Source of the DNA: Alphaproteobacteria bacterium
GTDB taxonomy: Bacteria; Pseudomonadota; Alphaproteobacteria; Puniceispirillales; Puniceispirillaceae
Reading direction: 5' to 3'
Assembly (NCBI GenBank): GCA_011522945.1
Contig: WTHY01000087.1
Location: 1 to 19,101 of the forward strand
DNA length: 19,101 bases
This document shows positions 6,669 to 13,302 of the stretch, piece after piece (positions within the stretch are counted from its first letter, which is position 1; the number at the start of each line of letters is the position of its first letter). The notes under the pieces are model-generated. The model saw only the letters and a program-made list of their open reading frames with translations. It was not told the origin of the DNA and made no database searches. The translations under genes were made by a program, and so were the position numbers.

Positions 6669-7502
6669 GTGGCAAATATGACAGGTCAGCACATTATTCT
6701 GCTTGGATGCGGGAAGATGGGCTCTGCGTTACTCCGCGGCTGGCTTGCTGATAGCGCGCTTGAAGCAGATTTTACTATCATTGAGCCTTACGATGACGCG
6801 GTGGCGTGGTTACCGCAGCTAGATAATCTAAGACGCTATTCGTCAGTCTCTGAAGCTGCATCTGCAGCAGTGCCGAAGGCTGATTTTGTGTTATTAGCTG
6901 TAAAACCGCAAATGATGGCAGACGCTGCCAGTGATTTGAAATCACTATCCCATGATATGACTGCCTATTTATCGATTGCAGCTGGTTTGTCTTGTGATTG
7001 GTTGTCTAATCACCTTGGCGCTGAGGCGGCAATTTTGCGCTCAATGCCAAACACACCTGCAGCAATTGGAAAAGGCATAACTGCCCTATATGCCAATATG
7101 CATGTGCGTAGTGAGCAACGTGCTTTTGCTAGCCAGCTTTTGCGTGCTGTTGGTGTTGTCGTAGACCTCCCAAATGAAACGCTTATGGATGCTGTGACAG
7201 CCTTATCTGGCTCTGGCCCTGCCTATATCTTTCATATGGCAGAGGCAATGGCGGCGGCTGGTGAACAGCTTGGATTGCCAGAGGCATTGGCACATCAGCT
7301 AGCGCGCCAGACGATCGCGGGCGCTGGTGCCTTGCTTGAGCAGTCTGATGAGGCTGCTTCAACGTTGCGTGAGACTGTTACCTCAAAAGGTGGCACTACG
7401 GCTGCCGCCCTGTCAGTGCTACAATCAGATAATGGATTGCACGCTTTGCTGATGAACGCTATGCAAGCCGCATATGACAGGTCCAAAGAATTGGGCGCTT
7501 AG
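6669..7502 (+). CDS. proC: pyrroline-5-carboxylate reductase
   Basis: ProC reduces 1-pyrroline-5-carboxylate to proline with NAD(P)H, the last step of proline synthesis. The 277-residue protein has the Rossmann motif LLGCGKMGSAL near residue 11, AVKPQ at the end of the nucleotide-binding half, RSMPNTPAAIGKG, and the dimerisation-domain signature ALSGSGPAYIF with the downstream TVTSKGGTT. Three starts are possible: ATG 6651 (inside ybjN, no ribosome binding site), GTG 6669 (GAGG 9 nt upstream) and ATG 6678. GTG 6669 was chosen on spacing. The GAGG lies inside the end of ybjN, so translation of the two is probably coupled. Two hairpins follow the stop codon (7525-7539 and 7544-7570). Confidence 0.95.
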   Translation: MANMTGQHIILLGCGKMGSALLRGWLADSALEADFTIIEPYDDAVAWLPQLDNLRRYSSVSEAASAAVPKADFVLLAVKPQMMADAASDLKSLSHDMTAYLSIAAGLSCDWLSNHLGAEAAILRSMPNTPAAIGKGITALYANMHVRSEQRAFASQLLRAVGVVVDLPNETLMDAVTALSGSGPAYIFHMAEAMAAAGEQLGLPEALAHQLARQTIAGAGALLEQSDEAASTLRETVTSKGGTTAAALSVLQSDNGLHALLMNAMQAAYDRSKELGA

Positions 7503-7543
7503 GCCAAATCGGATATTCACATCAAAGGCGAAAAGCCTTGTCC

Positions 7544-7570
7544 CCATTAAGATACTGACTATCTTAATGG
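7544..7570. repeat. 11-bp perfect inverted repeat upstream of the COQ9-like gene
   Basis: CCATTAAGATA and TATCTTAATGG flank a 5-nt centre. The right arm runs into GGAGAGG, the ribosome binding site of the alternative GTG start at 7584, so as RNA the hairpin could mask it; as DNA it is a plausible operator. No T tract follows, which argues against a proC terminator. The half-site resembles that of the repeat at 6107-6130. Confidence 0.6.
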
Positions 7571-7604
7571 AGAGGCACATATTGTGCTGGTGAGGAGATT
7601 GGGT

Positions 7605-8201
7605 ATGCCATCTGAGACAGAGTCATTGAAAGAGATGCAGGACAAGCTGAAAGAGGCTGTGTGGGCAGATTTATCTCGGAAAAAATGGGACCAGATATCA
7701 CTTGAGACGGTTGCTGATGATTTGCTGATAGACCCTACACAGGCACGTCTTGCGGCAGGCAACAAGATGAAACTAGTGCTTGATAAATTATCTGAGCTAG
7801 ATAGGCAGGCCTTAGCAGAGTCGCATGAGGATTTTTCTGAAGATCCTGATGCAACGATGCATGATAAGCTTCTAGAAGGTAGTCTACATAGATTTGAGAT
7901 ATACCAGCCGTATAAATCACAAATACGCCATTTACATGCAGCTGCCATGCGCGACCCCAAGCTTGGATTGAAGCTGATAGCTAGCCTGAAGCTGACAGTA
8001 GATCAGCTATTATGCATATGTGGTGACAAACAGCCATCTTTGCAGCGTCATATTCGCCTCAAGGGCTTAACAGCGCTTTTGATGTCTGTGCGGTCTGACT
8101 GGTTAGCAGATGATAGTTCTGATATGGCCAAGACTGCAAAAATACTAGATAAAAGGCTTAAGCAAGCTGCCGAATGGGCAGAGAGCTTTCGGATAGTCTA
8201 A
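7605..8201 (+). CDS. COQ9-like / TetR-type helical protein
   Basis: The protein is all-helical, 198 residues from the ATG at 7605. Its N-terminal part (WADLSRKKWDQISLETVADDLLI) looks like a TetR-type helix-turn-helix start. The C-terminal stretch LTALLMSVRSDWLADDSSDMAKTAKILDKRL matches the COQ9 pattern (W-L-x-D-x-S, then T, then an FLDRRL-like end). COQ9 proteins are TetR-fold lipid-binding factors needed for ubiquinone synthesis. Whether this one binds lipid or DNA cannot be decided by eye. ATG 7605 has GAGGAG 7 nt upstream; a GTG at 7584 also has a good site (GGAGAGG, 8 nt) and would add seven residues. The UbiK-like gene in the same run supports a quinone-related role; the adjacent palindrome would fit an autoregulator. 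Confidence 0.72.
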   Translation: MPSETESLKEMQDKLKEAVWADLSRKKWDQISLETVADDLLIDPTQARLAAGNKMKLVLDKLSELDRQALAESHEDFSEDPDATMHDKLLEGSLHRFEIYQPYKSQIRHLHAAAMRDPKLGLKLIASLKLTVDQLLCICGDKQPSLQRHIRLKGLTALLMSVRSDWLADDSSDMAKTAKILDKRLKQAAEWAESFRIV

Positions 8202-8229
8202 CCGTGTAATCATACATATCGGGGATAGT

Positions 8230-8568
8230 ATGGCAGAGATTGATTTTGAGACATTTATGTCTGTTGATATTCGTGTTGGTACCGTAGAACGTGCAGAACC
8301 ATTCCCTGAAGCCAGAAAGCCGGCGATAAAGCTCTGGGTCAATTATGGGGATGAAATTGGCGTGAAGAAATCCTCTGCGCAAATAACAGCCCATTATGCA
8401 CCAGAGACATTGGTTGGAAAACAGGTAATGGGTGTTGTCAATTTTCCACCCCGCCAGATTGGTCCTTTTATGTCAGAAGCTCTTGTGCTTGGCTTTATGG
8501 ATGAGGGTGGGGCTGTGGTTATATCTAGGCCAGATTTGCCTGTGCCTAATGGGGCTCGTCTCTGTTGA
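8230..8568 (+). CDS. CsaA-type tRNA-binding domain protein
   Basis: This 112-residue protein consists of a single tRNA-binding OB-fold domain (EMAP/Trbp111 type), as in CsaA and YgjH. Characteristic parts are DFETFMSVDIRVGTVERAE (about 5-23), the segment EARKPAIKLWVNYGDEIGVKKSSAQI (about 27-52), and VVNFPPRQIGPFMSEALVLGF, which matches the CsaA dimer core. CsaA in Bacillus has been described as a chaperone affecting protein export; Trbp111-like proteins bind the outside corner of tRNA. Length and motif order are typical of stand-alone members. The ATG is preceded by GGGGA. The gene is the last of the plus-strand run and converges on the histidine kinase gene with only 8 bp between stop codons; no terminator is visible there. 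Confidence 0.92.
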   Translation: MAEIDFETFMSVDIRVGTVERAEPFPEARKPAIKLWVNYGDEIGVKKSSAQITAHYAPETLVGKQVMGVVNFPPRQIGPFMSEALVLGFMDEGGAVVISRPDLPVPNGARLC

Positions 8569-8576
8569 TTATGTGC

Positions 8577-9896
8577 CTAAATAGGTAGTTTAATGAGGAC
8601 CCGCAAACCACCCATGGGAGAATCCTCAAGCTTTAATTCGCCGCCATGCGACAATATGATGTCTGAGGCGATTGCAAGGCCGAGGCCTGTGCCACCTGTT
8701 TCCTGATTTCGAGAATCTTCAAGACGCTTGAACGGGCGAACAGCTTCCTCACGCTGTGCGAAGGGAATGCCAGGGCCGTCATCATCAAATGTTATAATCA
8801 GAATATCAGCGGACTGTACACGCATCCGGATTTCCGATCTGTCAGCATATCGAAGGGCATTTGCAATAATATTATCAAAGGCTCGCTGTATAGCCTGACG
8901 GCGGACAGCAAAATGCGGGATTTTTTCTATATTACGGATAAAAGTAACACGGTCTGGATGGCTTTGGCTGGTCCGTTTTACCAGATTGGCAACTAATTCT
9001 GGTAAGTCTGTATCAATAGCCGTCTCACCTGACTCACCACGCGCAAAGCTCAGATAGCCATCGACCATCCTTTGCATATCATCAATATCCTCTTCGAGGG
9101 CTGCAATTTCCGGATTATCTTTTAACAGCGCTGTTTGAAGCCGCATCCGTGTCAAAGGTGTACGTAAATCATGGCTCACACCGGCAAGCATCGTAGTGCG
9201 CTCACTTAAATGGCGATGTATACGATGTTGCATAGCCTGAAAAGCACGGCCTGCTAGTCTGACTTCTTTGGCGCCTTCCAGCTGGTAGTCAATTTCTGTT
9301 CTGCCAAGGCCAAGTTGACGCGCGGCATCGGCAAGGCGGCGGATAGGCCGAACCTGACCACGCAAGAATAAGAGTGATATAAAAAACAGAAGGAGGGAGC
9401 TGCCAATTGTAAAGGCAAGAAAGGTCCAGCTTGTTGAGCTGAAAATTCTTTTGCGCCCAGCATAAATTCTCAGCACGCCATTAGATAGTTGCACATCAAC
9501 CGATATAAGTTCAGGGTCGCTCGTTAGGTCTGAGCTCCAGCGTTGCGCAATCCGTTTATCAAGGGATTCAGAAAAAACAAGATCTGCATAGCTTGTAAAA
9601 TCACGCTCATTCTCGGTGATTTCCGCATCAGCTCGGAATTGCAATGAAAAGCCGAAATAGCGAGCAGCATAATCTCGTAGCTGGTCCAATTCTGTTGGCA
9701 TGAGATTTGTGCCAGCCCTGTCAACTATCAAAGTAATTTCGCCGGCTAAGGCACCAGCCATCTGCCTCGTAACAGAATCCCAGTGTCTTTCATAAAAAAT
9801 AAGCACTGTGATAAGCTGTACCAAAATCACCGGCACAAGGATGATGGCGAGCATCCTGCCGAACAAAGTTTTTGGCATATAATTACGTAGTTGCAC
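8577..9896 (-). CDS. EnvZ-like membrane sensor histidine kinase
   Basis: The 439-residue kinase has the EnvZ plan: a first membrane helix at about 16-36, a periplasmic domain of roughly 120 residues, a second membrane helix at about 157-178, and a HAMP domain ending near 232. The HisKA helix carries the phosphorylated His242 in GVSHDLRTPLTRMRLQ, and the HATPase domain has the N box DNIIANALRYA (341-351), the G1 box DDDGPGIP (371-378) and the G2 box GGTGLGLAI (401-409). All catalytic motifs are intact. The start used is a GTG with AGAG 8 nt upstream; an ATG six codons later has no ribosome binding site and remains possible. It lies 142 bp downstream of the response regulator on the same strand and is presumably its partner. 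The stimulus is unknown. Confidence 0.93.
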   Translation of the reverse strand: MQLRNYMPKTLFGRMLAIILVPVILVQLITVLIFYERHWDSVTRQMAGALAGEITLIVDRAGTNLMPTELDQLRDYAARYFGFSLQFRADAEITENERDFTSYADLVFSESLDKRIAQRWSSDLTSDPELISVDVQLSNGVLRIYAGRKRIFSSTSWTFLAFTIGSSLLLFFISLLFLRGQVRPIRRLADAARQLGLGRTEIDYQLEGAKEVRLAGRAFQAMQHRIHRHLSERTTMLAGVSHDLRTPLTRMRLQTALLKDNPEIAALEEDIDDMQRMVDGYLSFARGESGETAIDTDLPELVANLVKRTSQSHPDRVTFIRNIEKIPHFAVRRQAIQRAFDNIIANALRYADRSEIRMRVQSADILIITFDDDGPGIPFAQREEAVRPFKRLEDSRNQETGGTGLGLAIASDIILSHGGELKLEDSPMGGLRVLIKLPI

Positions 9897-10038
9897 GATT
9901 GTTACTCTGAATATCTATTATCGTTGCAGGGGTTAAGGTAGAACATGAACGGCAAAAGACCTACAATAAAAGCATTGCCTTGGCTTTCGATAAATTATGC
10001 TGCGTGGCTAGTCTAGATATCGCCATTTATCACAGCCA

Positions 10039-10740
10039 TTATTCAGTATTTATCTTTAGCGCCCATCCTATACCTCTAATGGTTTGAAGATAGACAGGGT
10101 ATCGAGGGTCAGATTCAAGTTTTTGACGTAAGCGGGCAACAGCAACATCAATTGAGCGTCCGCGCATGCGCCCTTGGAGCAGGTCTGACACATCATCTCT
10201 AGACAGGCTCATATCTGGGCGAGACGCAAAACAGGTTAGCAATTCCTGTTCTGCGCTTGTTAAGTGTACGCGTTTATCATGATGCATCAAAACACCAGTG
10301 GTTAGGTTGAAACGAAACGCGCCAAAAGACAGGCTCTCGAGGGTTTGCTCTGGTGAGGATGCGGCGCCGCGGTCAAGAATGCGCCGAATGCGTAAAATGA
10401 GCTCACGTGGTTCAAATGGTTTGGCAATATAGTCATCTGCACCAGCCTCAAGGCCGTCAATTCTATTTTCTGTCTCCCCCATTGCTGTCAGAAATAGAGC
10501 TGGCACATTATTTGTCTGCCTGATTTGCTTTAATAACTCTACGCCGGTTATGCCGGGCATCATGACGTCAATTACCAGAAGGTCAAAAGCAGTGCCTGAC
10601 ATAAAGCTGGTGGCTTCATCTGCACTGGCTGCATCTGTGACGCGGAAACCGCTCTCTTCTAAAAACCGTCGCAACAAGTCACGCAAGCGGTCATCATCAT
10701 CGATGACGAGAATATGCGCTTCAGTATCTGTCTGTGTCAT
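10039..10740 (-). CDS. OmpR-family response regulator (PetR-like)
   Basis: The 233-residue protein has a receiver domain with the acidic pocket DDDD (14-17), phosphoacceptor D58 in LLVIDVMMPG, switch residue T85 and K107 in DDYIAKPFEPRE. A winged-helix DNA-binding domain covers about 140-230, ending in the LQTIRGIGW motif of OmpR-type regulators. The order MarR regulator, response regulator, kinase, divergent from a branched-chain aminotransferase, resembles the petP-petR locus of Rhodobacter, where the regulators are needed for cytochrome bc1 synthesis. PetR identity is therefore suggested by context and domain type, not proven; a general OmpR that controls porins is the main alternative. 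It lies 75 bp downstream of the MarR gene and probably shares its transcript. Confidence 0.93.
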   Translation of the reverse strand: MTQTDTEAHILVIDDDDRLRDLLRRFLEESGFRVTDAASADEATSFMSGTAFDLLVIDVMMPGITGVELLKQIRQTNNVPALFLTAMGETENRIDGLEAGADDYIAKPFEPRELILRIRRILDRGAASSPEQTLESLSFGAFRFNLTTGVLMHHDKRVHLTSAEQELLTCFASRPDMSLSRDDVSDLLQGRMRGRSIDVAVARLRQKLESDPRYPVYLQTIRGIGWALKINTE

Positions 10741-10815
10741 AAAGCAGTATCCAAAACCAAAAGCTACATTATGCCTATCAAAATTTGGGCGTCATATATT
10801 TGCTCTGATTATAGT

Positions 10816-11319
10816 TTAGCGCTTTTCGTCTAAAGCTTCCAGACGTTCTAGATGCGCGCGCGCTTCATCATCCAATAAACCGGATAAAATTTGCCGAAAC
10901 CCTGCAACAGCCTCTGCGCCACTTGCCTGATAAGCACGGGCAAATCGTTGAAATTGTAATTCAGCAATTTGCGCTTCTAATTTTTGGCCTTTATCTGTCA
11001 GATATAGCAGTCTTTGACGCCTATCATGAGCCGCGGTTTTCTGCTCAACATAATCCTCGTCTATTAGATGAGACAGAACGCGAGACAGACTCTGCTTTGT
11101 AATATTCAATATTGAAAGCAGGTCGCTGACATTGATACCCGCTTGGCGCCCCACAAAATGTAAAACACGGTGATGCGCGCGGCCTAGATTTATCTCAGCT
11201 AATAAGGAATCCGCTTCTTGCGTAAAGTCACGATAGGCAAAGAATAAAAGCTCAATACCGTGCCGTAATTCCTGCTTGCGGAGGAAGAGTCCTTTTTGTT
11301 TTGATTTTATGTCAGCCAT
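10816..11319 (-). CDS. MarR-family transcriptional regulator (PetP-like by context)
   Basis: This 167-residue regulator has the MarR winged-helix plan. An N-terminal dimerisation helix (FLRKQELRHGIELLFFAYRDFT, about 12-33) precedes the helix-turn-helix AGINVSDLLSILNITKQSLSRVLSHLIDEDYV (60-91). The wing DRRQRLLYLTDKG (99-111) is the family hallmark, and C-terminal dimerisation helices follow. The ATG at 11319 was preferred to an in-frame TTG at 11328; neither has a visible ribosome binding site, and a perfect TATAAT lies only 8 nt ahead of the ATG, so a leaderless message is possible. It precedes the OmpR-type regulator and kinase genes on the same strand, as petP precedes petR. Palindromes in the divergent upstream region are candidate sites for its own binding. 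Confidence 0.92.
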   Translation of the reverse strand: MADIKSKQKGLFLRKQELRHGIELLFFAYRDFTQEADSLLAEINLGRAHHRVLHFVGRQAGINVSDLLSILNITKQSLSRVLSHLIDEDYVEQKTAAHDRRQRLLYLTDKGQKLEAQIAELQFQRFARAYQASGAEAVAGFRQILSGLLDDEARAHLERLEALDEKR

Positions 11320-11465
11320 GTTGACCAATTATAATGAAACTGCTAGTGAAATAAAGTCTAAAACATATAATTATAAACAAGACGCGTTTTTTGTAAGATT
11401 AACGCTTATTTACAAGTAGAGTGCGCAATTCTCTTTACGCAAAATTGCCATGATGGAGCCCTGTA
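11320..11465. promoter_or_regulatory. divergent promoter region, MarR gene / aminotransferase gene
   Basis: This 146-bp, AT-rich stretch serves both directions. It contains overlapping TATAAT hexamers on both strands at 11328-11335, a second perfect palindrome TATAATTATA (11366-11375) that again offers a -10 on each strand, and an inverted repeat TTGTAA-N13-TTACAA (11391-11415). The -35 elements are poor in all cases, as is frequent for activated promoters. The palindromes are candidate operators for the MarR regulator or the response regulator. GGAG at 11455-11458 is the ribosome binding site of the aminotransferase gene. Confidence 0.45.
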
Positions 11466-12341
11466 ATGTCTATAATCCCATTCGATGATAGAGACGGTTT
11501 TATTTGGATGAATGGTGAAATGACACCTTGGCGTGATGCACGTACGCATACATTGAGCCATGGGTTGCACTATGCTAGCCTGGCCTTTGAGGGTGAGCGT
11601 GCATATGGCGGAAAAATCTTCAAATCGCGTGCACATTCTGAGCGTCTGCGTGCCACTTGTAATTATCTTGATTTTGACCTGCCTATATCTGAGGACGAAC
11701 TTGATCAAATCAAGATGGATGTCTTGAAAGCAAATGATCTTGTTGATGGATATATTCGGGCATTTTGCTGGCGTGGGTCTGAAATGATGGCAATTTCAGC
11801 ACAGCAAACAAAAACGCATATTGCTGTAGCCGCATGGCAATGGCCGAGTTATTTTGACCCTGAAACAAAGATGAAGGGCATTACACTTAATATTGCTGAT
11901 TGGCGCCGGCCTAGCCCTGATTCAGCGCCGGTTCAGGCGAAGGCTGCTGGCTTATATACAATTTGTACATTGGCAAAACATGCAGCTGAGAAGCAAGGTT
12001 TCACCGACTCCATGATGCTGGATTATCGTGGCTATATTGCCGAAGCAACAGGCGCGAATGTGTTTTTCCTGATGTCAGATGGTAAATTACACACACCTAC
12101 ACCAGATTGTTTTCTGGATGGTATTACGCGCCAAACAGTTATTAGTCTGGCTCAGGCAAAAGGCATTGAGGTTGTGGAACGCCATATTCTTCCAGAAGAT
12201 TTGGCAGATGCTTCCGAATGTTTTCTAACAGGCACTGCAGCAGAAATTACACCGGTACGTCAGATTGCAGATTATCATTTCACACCAAGTGAAACGACAC
12301 GGATGTTAATTGATAGCTATTCAGAGCTGGTGAATAGCTAA
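11466..12341 (+). CDS. ilvE: branched-chain amino acid aminotransferase
   Basis: IlvE interconverts leucine, isoleucine and valine with their 2-oxo acids, using glutamate/2-oxoglutarate and PLP. The 291-residue protein is a fold-type IV enzyme. The segment VQAKAAGLY (156-164) places the PLP lysine at K159, and GYIAEATGANVF (189-200) places the conserved Glu at E193, both at the same positions as in E. coli IlvE. Further matches are the N-terminal SHGLHYASLAFEGERAY and the C-terminal FLTGTAAEITPVRQI (PLP phosphate-binding threonines). GGAG lies 7 nt before the ATG. It is divergent from the MarR regulator gene and convergent with pgsA (8 bp between stop codons). A related class IV enzyme (D-amino-acid or aminodeoxychorismate type) is unlikely given the E. 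coli-like active-site context. Confidence 0.93.
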   Translation: MSIIPFDDRDGFIWMNGEMTPWRDARTHTLSHGLHYASLAFEGERAYGGKIFKSRAHSERLRATCNYLDFDLPISEDELDQIKMDVLKANDLVDGYIRAFCWRGSEMMAISAQQTKTHIAVAAWQWPSYFDPETKMKGITLNIADWRRPSPDSAPVQAKAAGLYTICTLAKHAAEKQGFTDSMMLDYRGYIAEATGANVFFLMSDGKLHTPTPDCFLDGITRQTVISLAQAKGIEVVERHILPEDLADASECFLTGTAAEITPVRQIADYHFTPSETTRMLIDSYSELVNS

Positions 12342-12349
12342 CCCAACTA

Positions 12350-12904
12350 TTATTTCAAATATGGCATTGCCGCTTTGAAATAATCATAGCCTGTCTTCAC
12401 TGTCATAATGGCAGATAGCCAAAATAATGACAGGCCAACTATGCCTATTGTCGATGCATCTTGTGCAAGTGGTGCGCCGATTAAAACAGCTATAGCGATT
12501 AGCTGCACAGCTGTTTTCCATTTTGCCAATAGGGAAACAGGCACGACCAATTTCGTATCTGCTAGAAATTCGCGCAAACCTGCGACCAAAAATTCGCGCA
12601 TGATTATCATCAATGCAGGCAGTAAAAACCAGCTGCCATCATCTCGTGTTGCAGCCAGCGCAATAATACAGCCAGCAACAAGCAGCTTGTCAGCAATCGG
12701 GTCAAGCATTCTGCCTAGGGCAGAGACAACTTGTAGTTTTCGCGCAAGCCACCCATCAAAAAAATCTGATATTGCAGCCAGACAATAGAGGGCCAAAATA
12801 AATGCGGTCAGTTCAGTTCCGTGCGGTTGGCAAAGTAGAACTGCAACAATTGGTGCTGCCAGCACGCGAAAAATCGTTATGAAATTGGGTATATGTCTAA
12901 GCAT
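12350..12904 (-). CDS. pgsA: CDP-diacylglycerol--glycerol-3-phosphate 3-phosphatidyltransferase
   Basis: PgsA condenses CDP-diacylglycerol with glycerol 3-phosphate to phosphatidylglycerol phosphate in the inner membrane, leading to phosphatidylglycerol (the lipid donor used by Lgt). The complete CDP-alcohol phosphotransferase signature is present: D47, D50-G51, A54-R55, then G64, D68 and D72 with exact spacing. The protein has about five hydrophobic helices and begins MLRHIPNFITIFRVL, the typical PgsA start. With the ATG at 12904 it is 184 residues, the normal length. An in-frame GTG at 12982 would add 26 mostly basic residues outside the family pattern, so the shorter form is preferred although its ribosome binding site is weak. 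It lies downstream of uvrC on the same strand, but a terminator and about 400 bp separate them. Confidence 0.93.
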   Translation of the reverse strand: MLRHIPNFITIFRVLAAPIVAVLLCQPHGTELTAFILALYCLAAISDFFDGWLARKLQVVSALGRMLDPIADKLLVAGCIIALAATRDDGSWFLLPALMIIMREFLVAGLREFLADTKLVVPVSLLAKWKTAVQLIAIAVLIGAPLAQDASTIGIVGLSLFWLSAIMTVKTGYDYFKAAMPYLK

Positions 12905-13052
12905 GCCGGTCAGCTTTCTTACAATCTTACAGTCTTTTATAGCTCTAGTGATAGCACGTCTGAAAATCTGTTGAAAAGCCACGTCATCACATAGCCATAG
13001 AGAATAGAGGTCTGAGGCGGCAGCGTGCTGAAACCAGATGCGTAATTTTTTA

Positions 13053-13126
13053 GAATTATGGCATTGGACAACCTTAATAGGATTATGTCTTTAAAGCTCA
13101 GCGCCAGATGGTATCTACCATAATTC
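13053..13126 (-). repeat. overlapping inverted repeats in the pgsA leader
   Basis: GAATTATGG (13053-13061) and CCATAATTC (13118-13126) are perfect 9-bp complements 56 bp apart. The second arm overlaps a compact palindrome ATGGTA-TC-TACCAT (13108-13121). The two pairings cannot form together, so a transcript through here could adopt alternative structures. It could also be a protein-binding site. Confidence 0.45.
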
Positions 13127-13208
13127 CAATGAGATGCCGCGCTGTTTGCACCTTATGCCGCTAGCATATGTGCCCCTATGCCAACTTGTAGCTTTGCGCG
13201 TGAGATCT

Positions 13209-13245
13209 AAAAAATTGCTACGCCGCAGTTCGTGCAACATTTTTT
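13209..13245 (-). terminator. probable uvrC terminator, possibly bidirectional
   Basis: On the minus strand TTGCACG pairs with CGT-A-GCAA (one bulged A) around an 8-nt loop and is followed by TTTTTT. It starts about 65 nt after the uvrC stop. On the plus strand the same hairpin is followed by CATTTTTT, so it could stop transcription from either side. Confidence 0.6.
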
Positions 13246-13302
13246 CAACTCTGGGCGCGCATTCCAACAGATTTGCTTTCATATTTGAAGCCAGCTTTTA
13301 GA

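Larger units (their letters stand above)
12905..13302. other. non-coding region between uvrC and pgsA
   Basis: This 398-bp stretch has no convincing reading frame, tRNA or known RNA family. From the uvrC side it holds a hairpin terminator (13209-13245), then on the minus strand a roughly 300-nt region that would be the promoter and leader of pgsA, including overlapping inverted repeats at 13053-13126. I find no clear -35/-10 pair. Confidence 0.6.

Noticed and set aside
7567..7593. 8-codon frame before the COQ9-like gene that could be a leader peptide
   Set aside because: It has no ribosome binding site and lacks the amino-acid bias expected of an attenuator peptide; it probably arises from the inverted repeat and the purine-rich leader.
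12408..12788. 126-codon plus-strand frame opposite pgsA
   Set aside because: It is the complement of a gene with an intact catalytic signature; its composition reflects the opposite strand.
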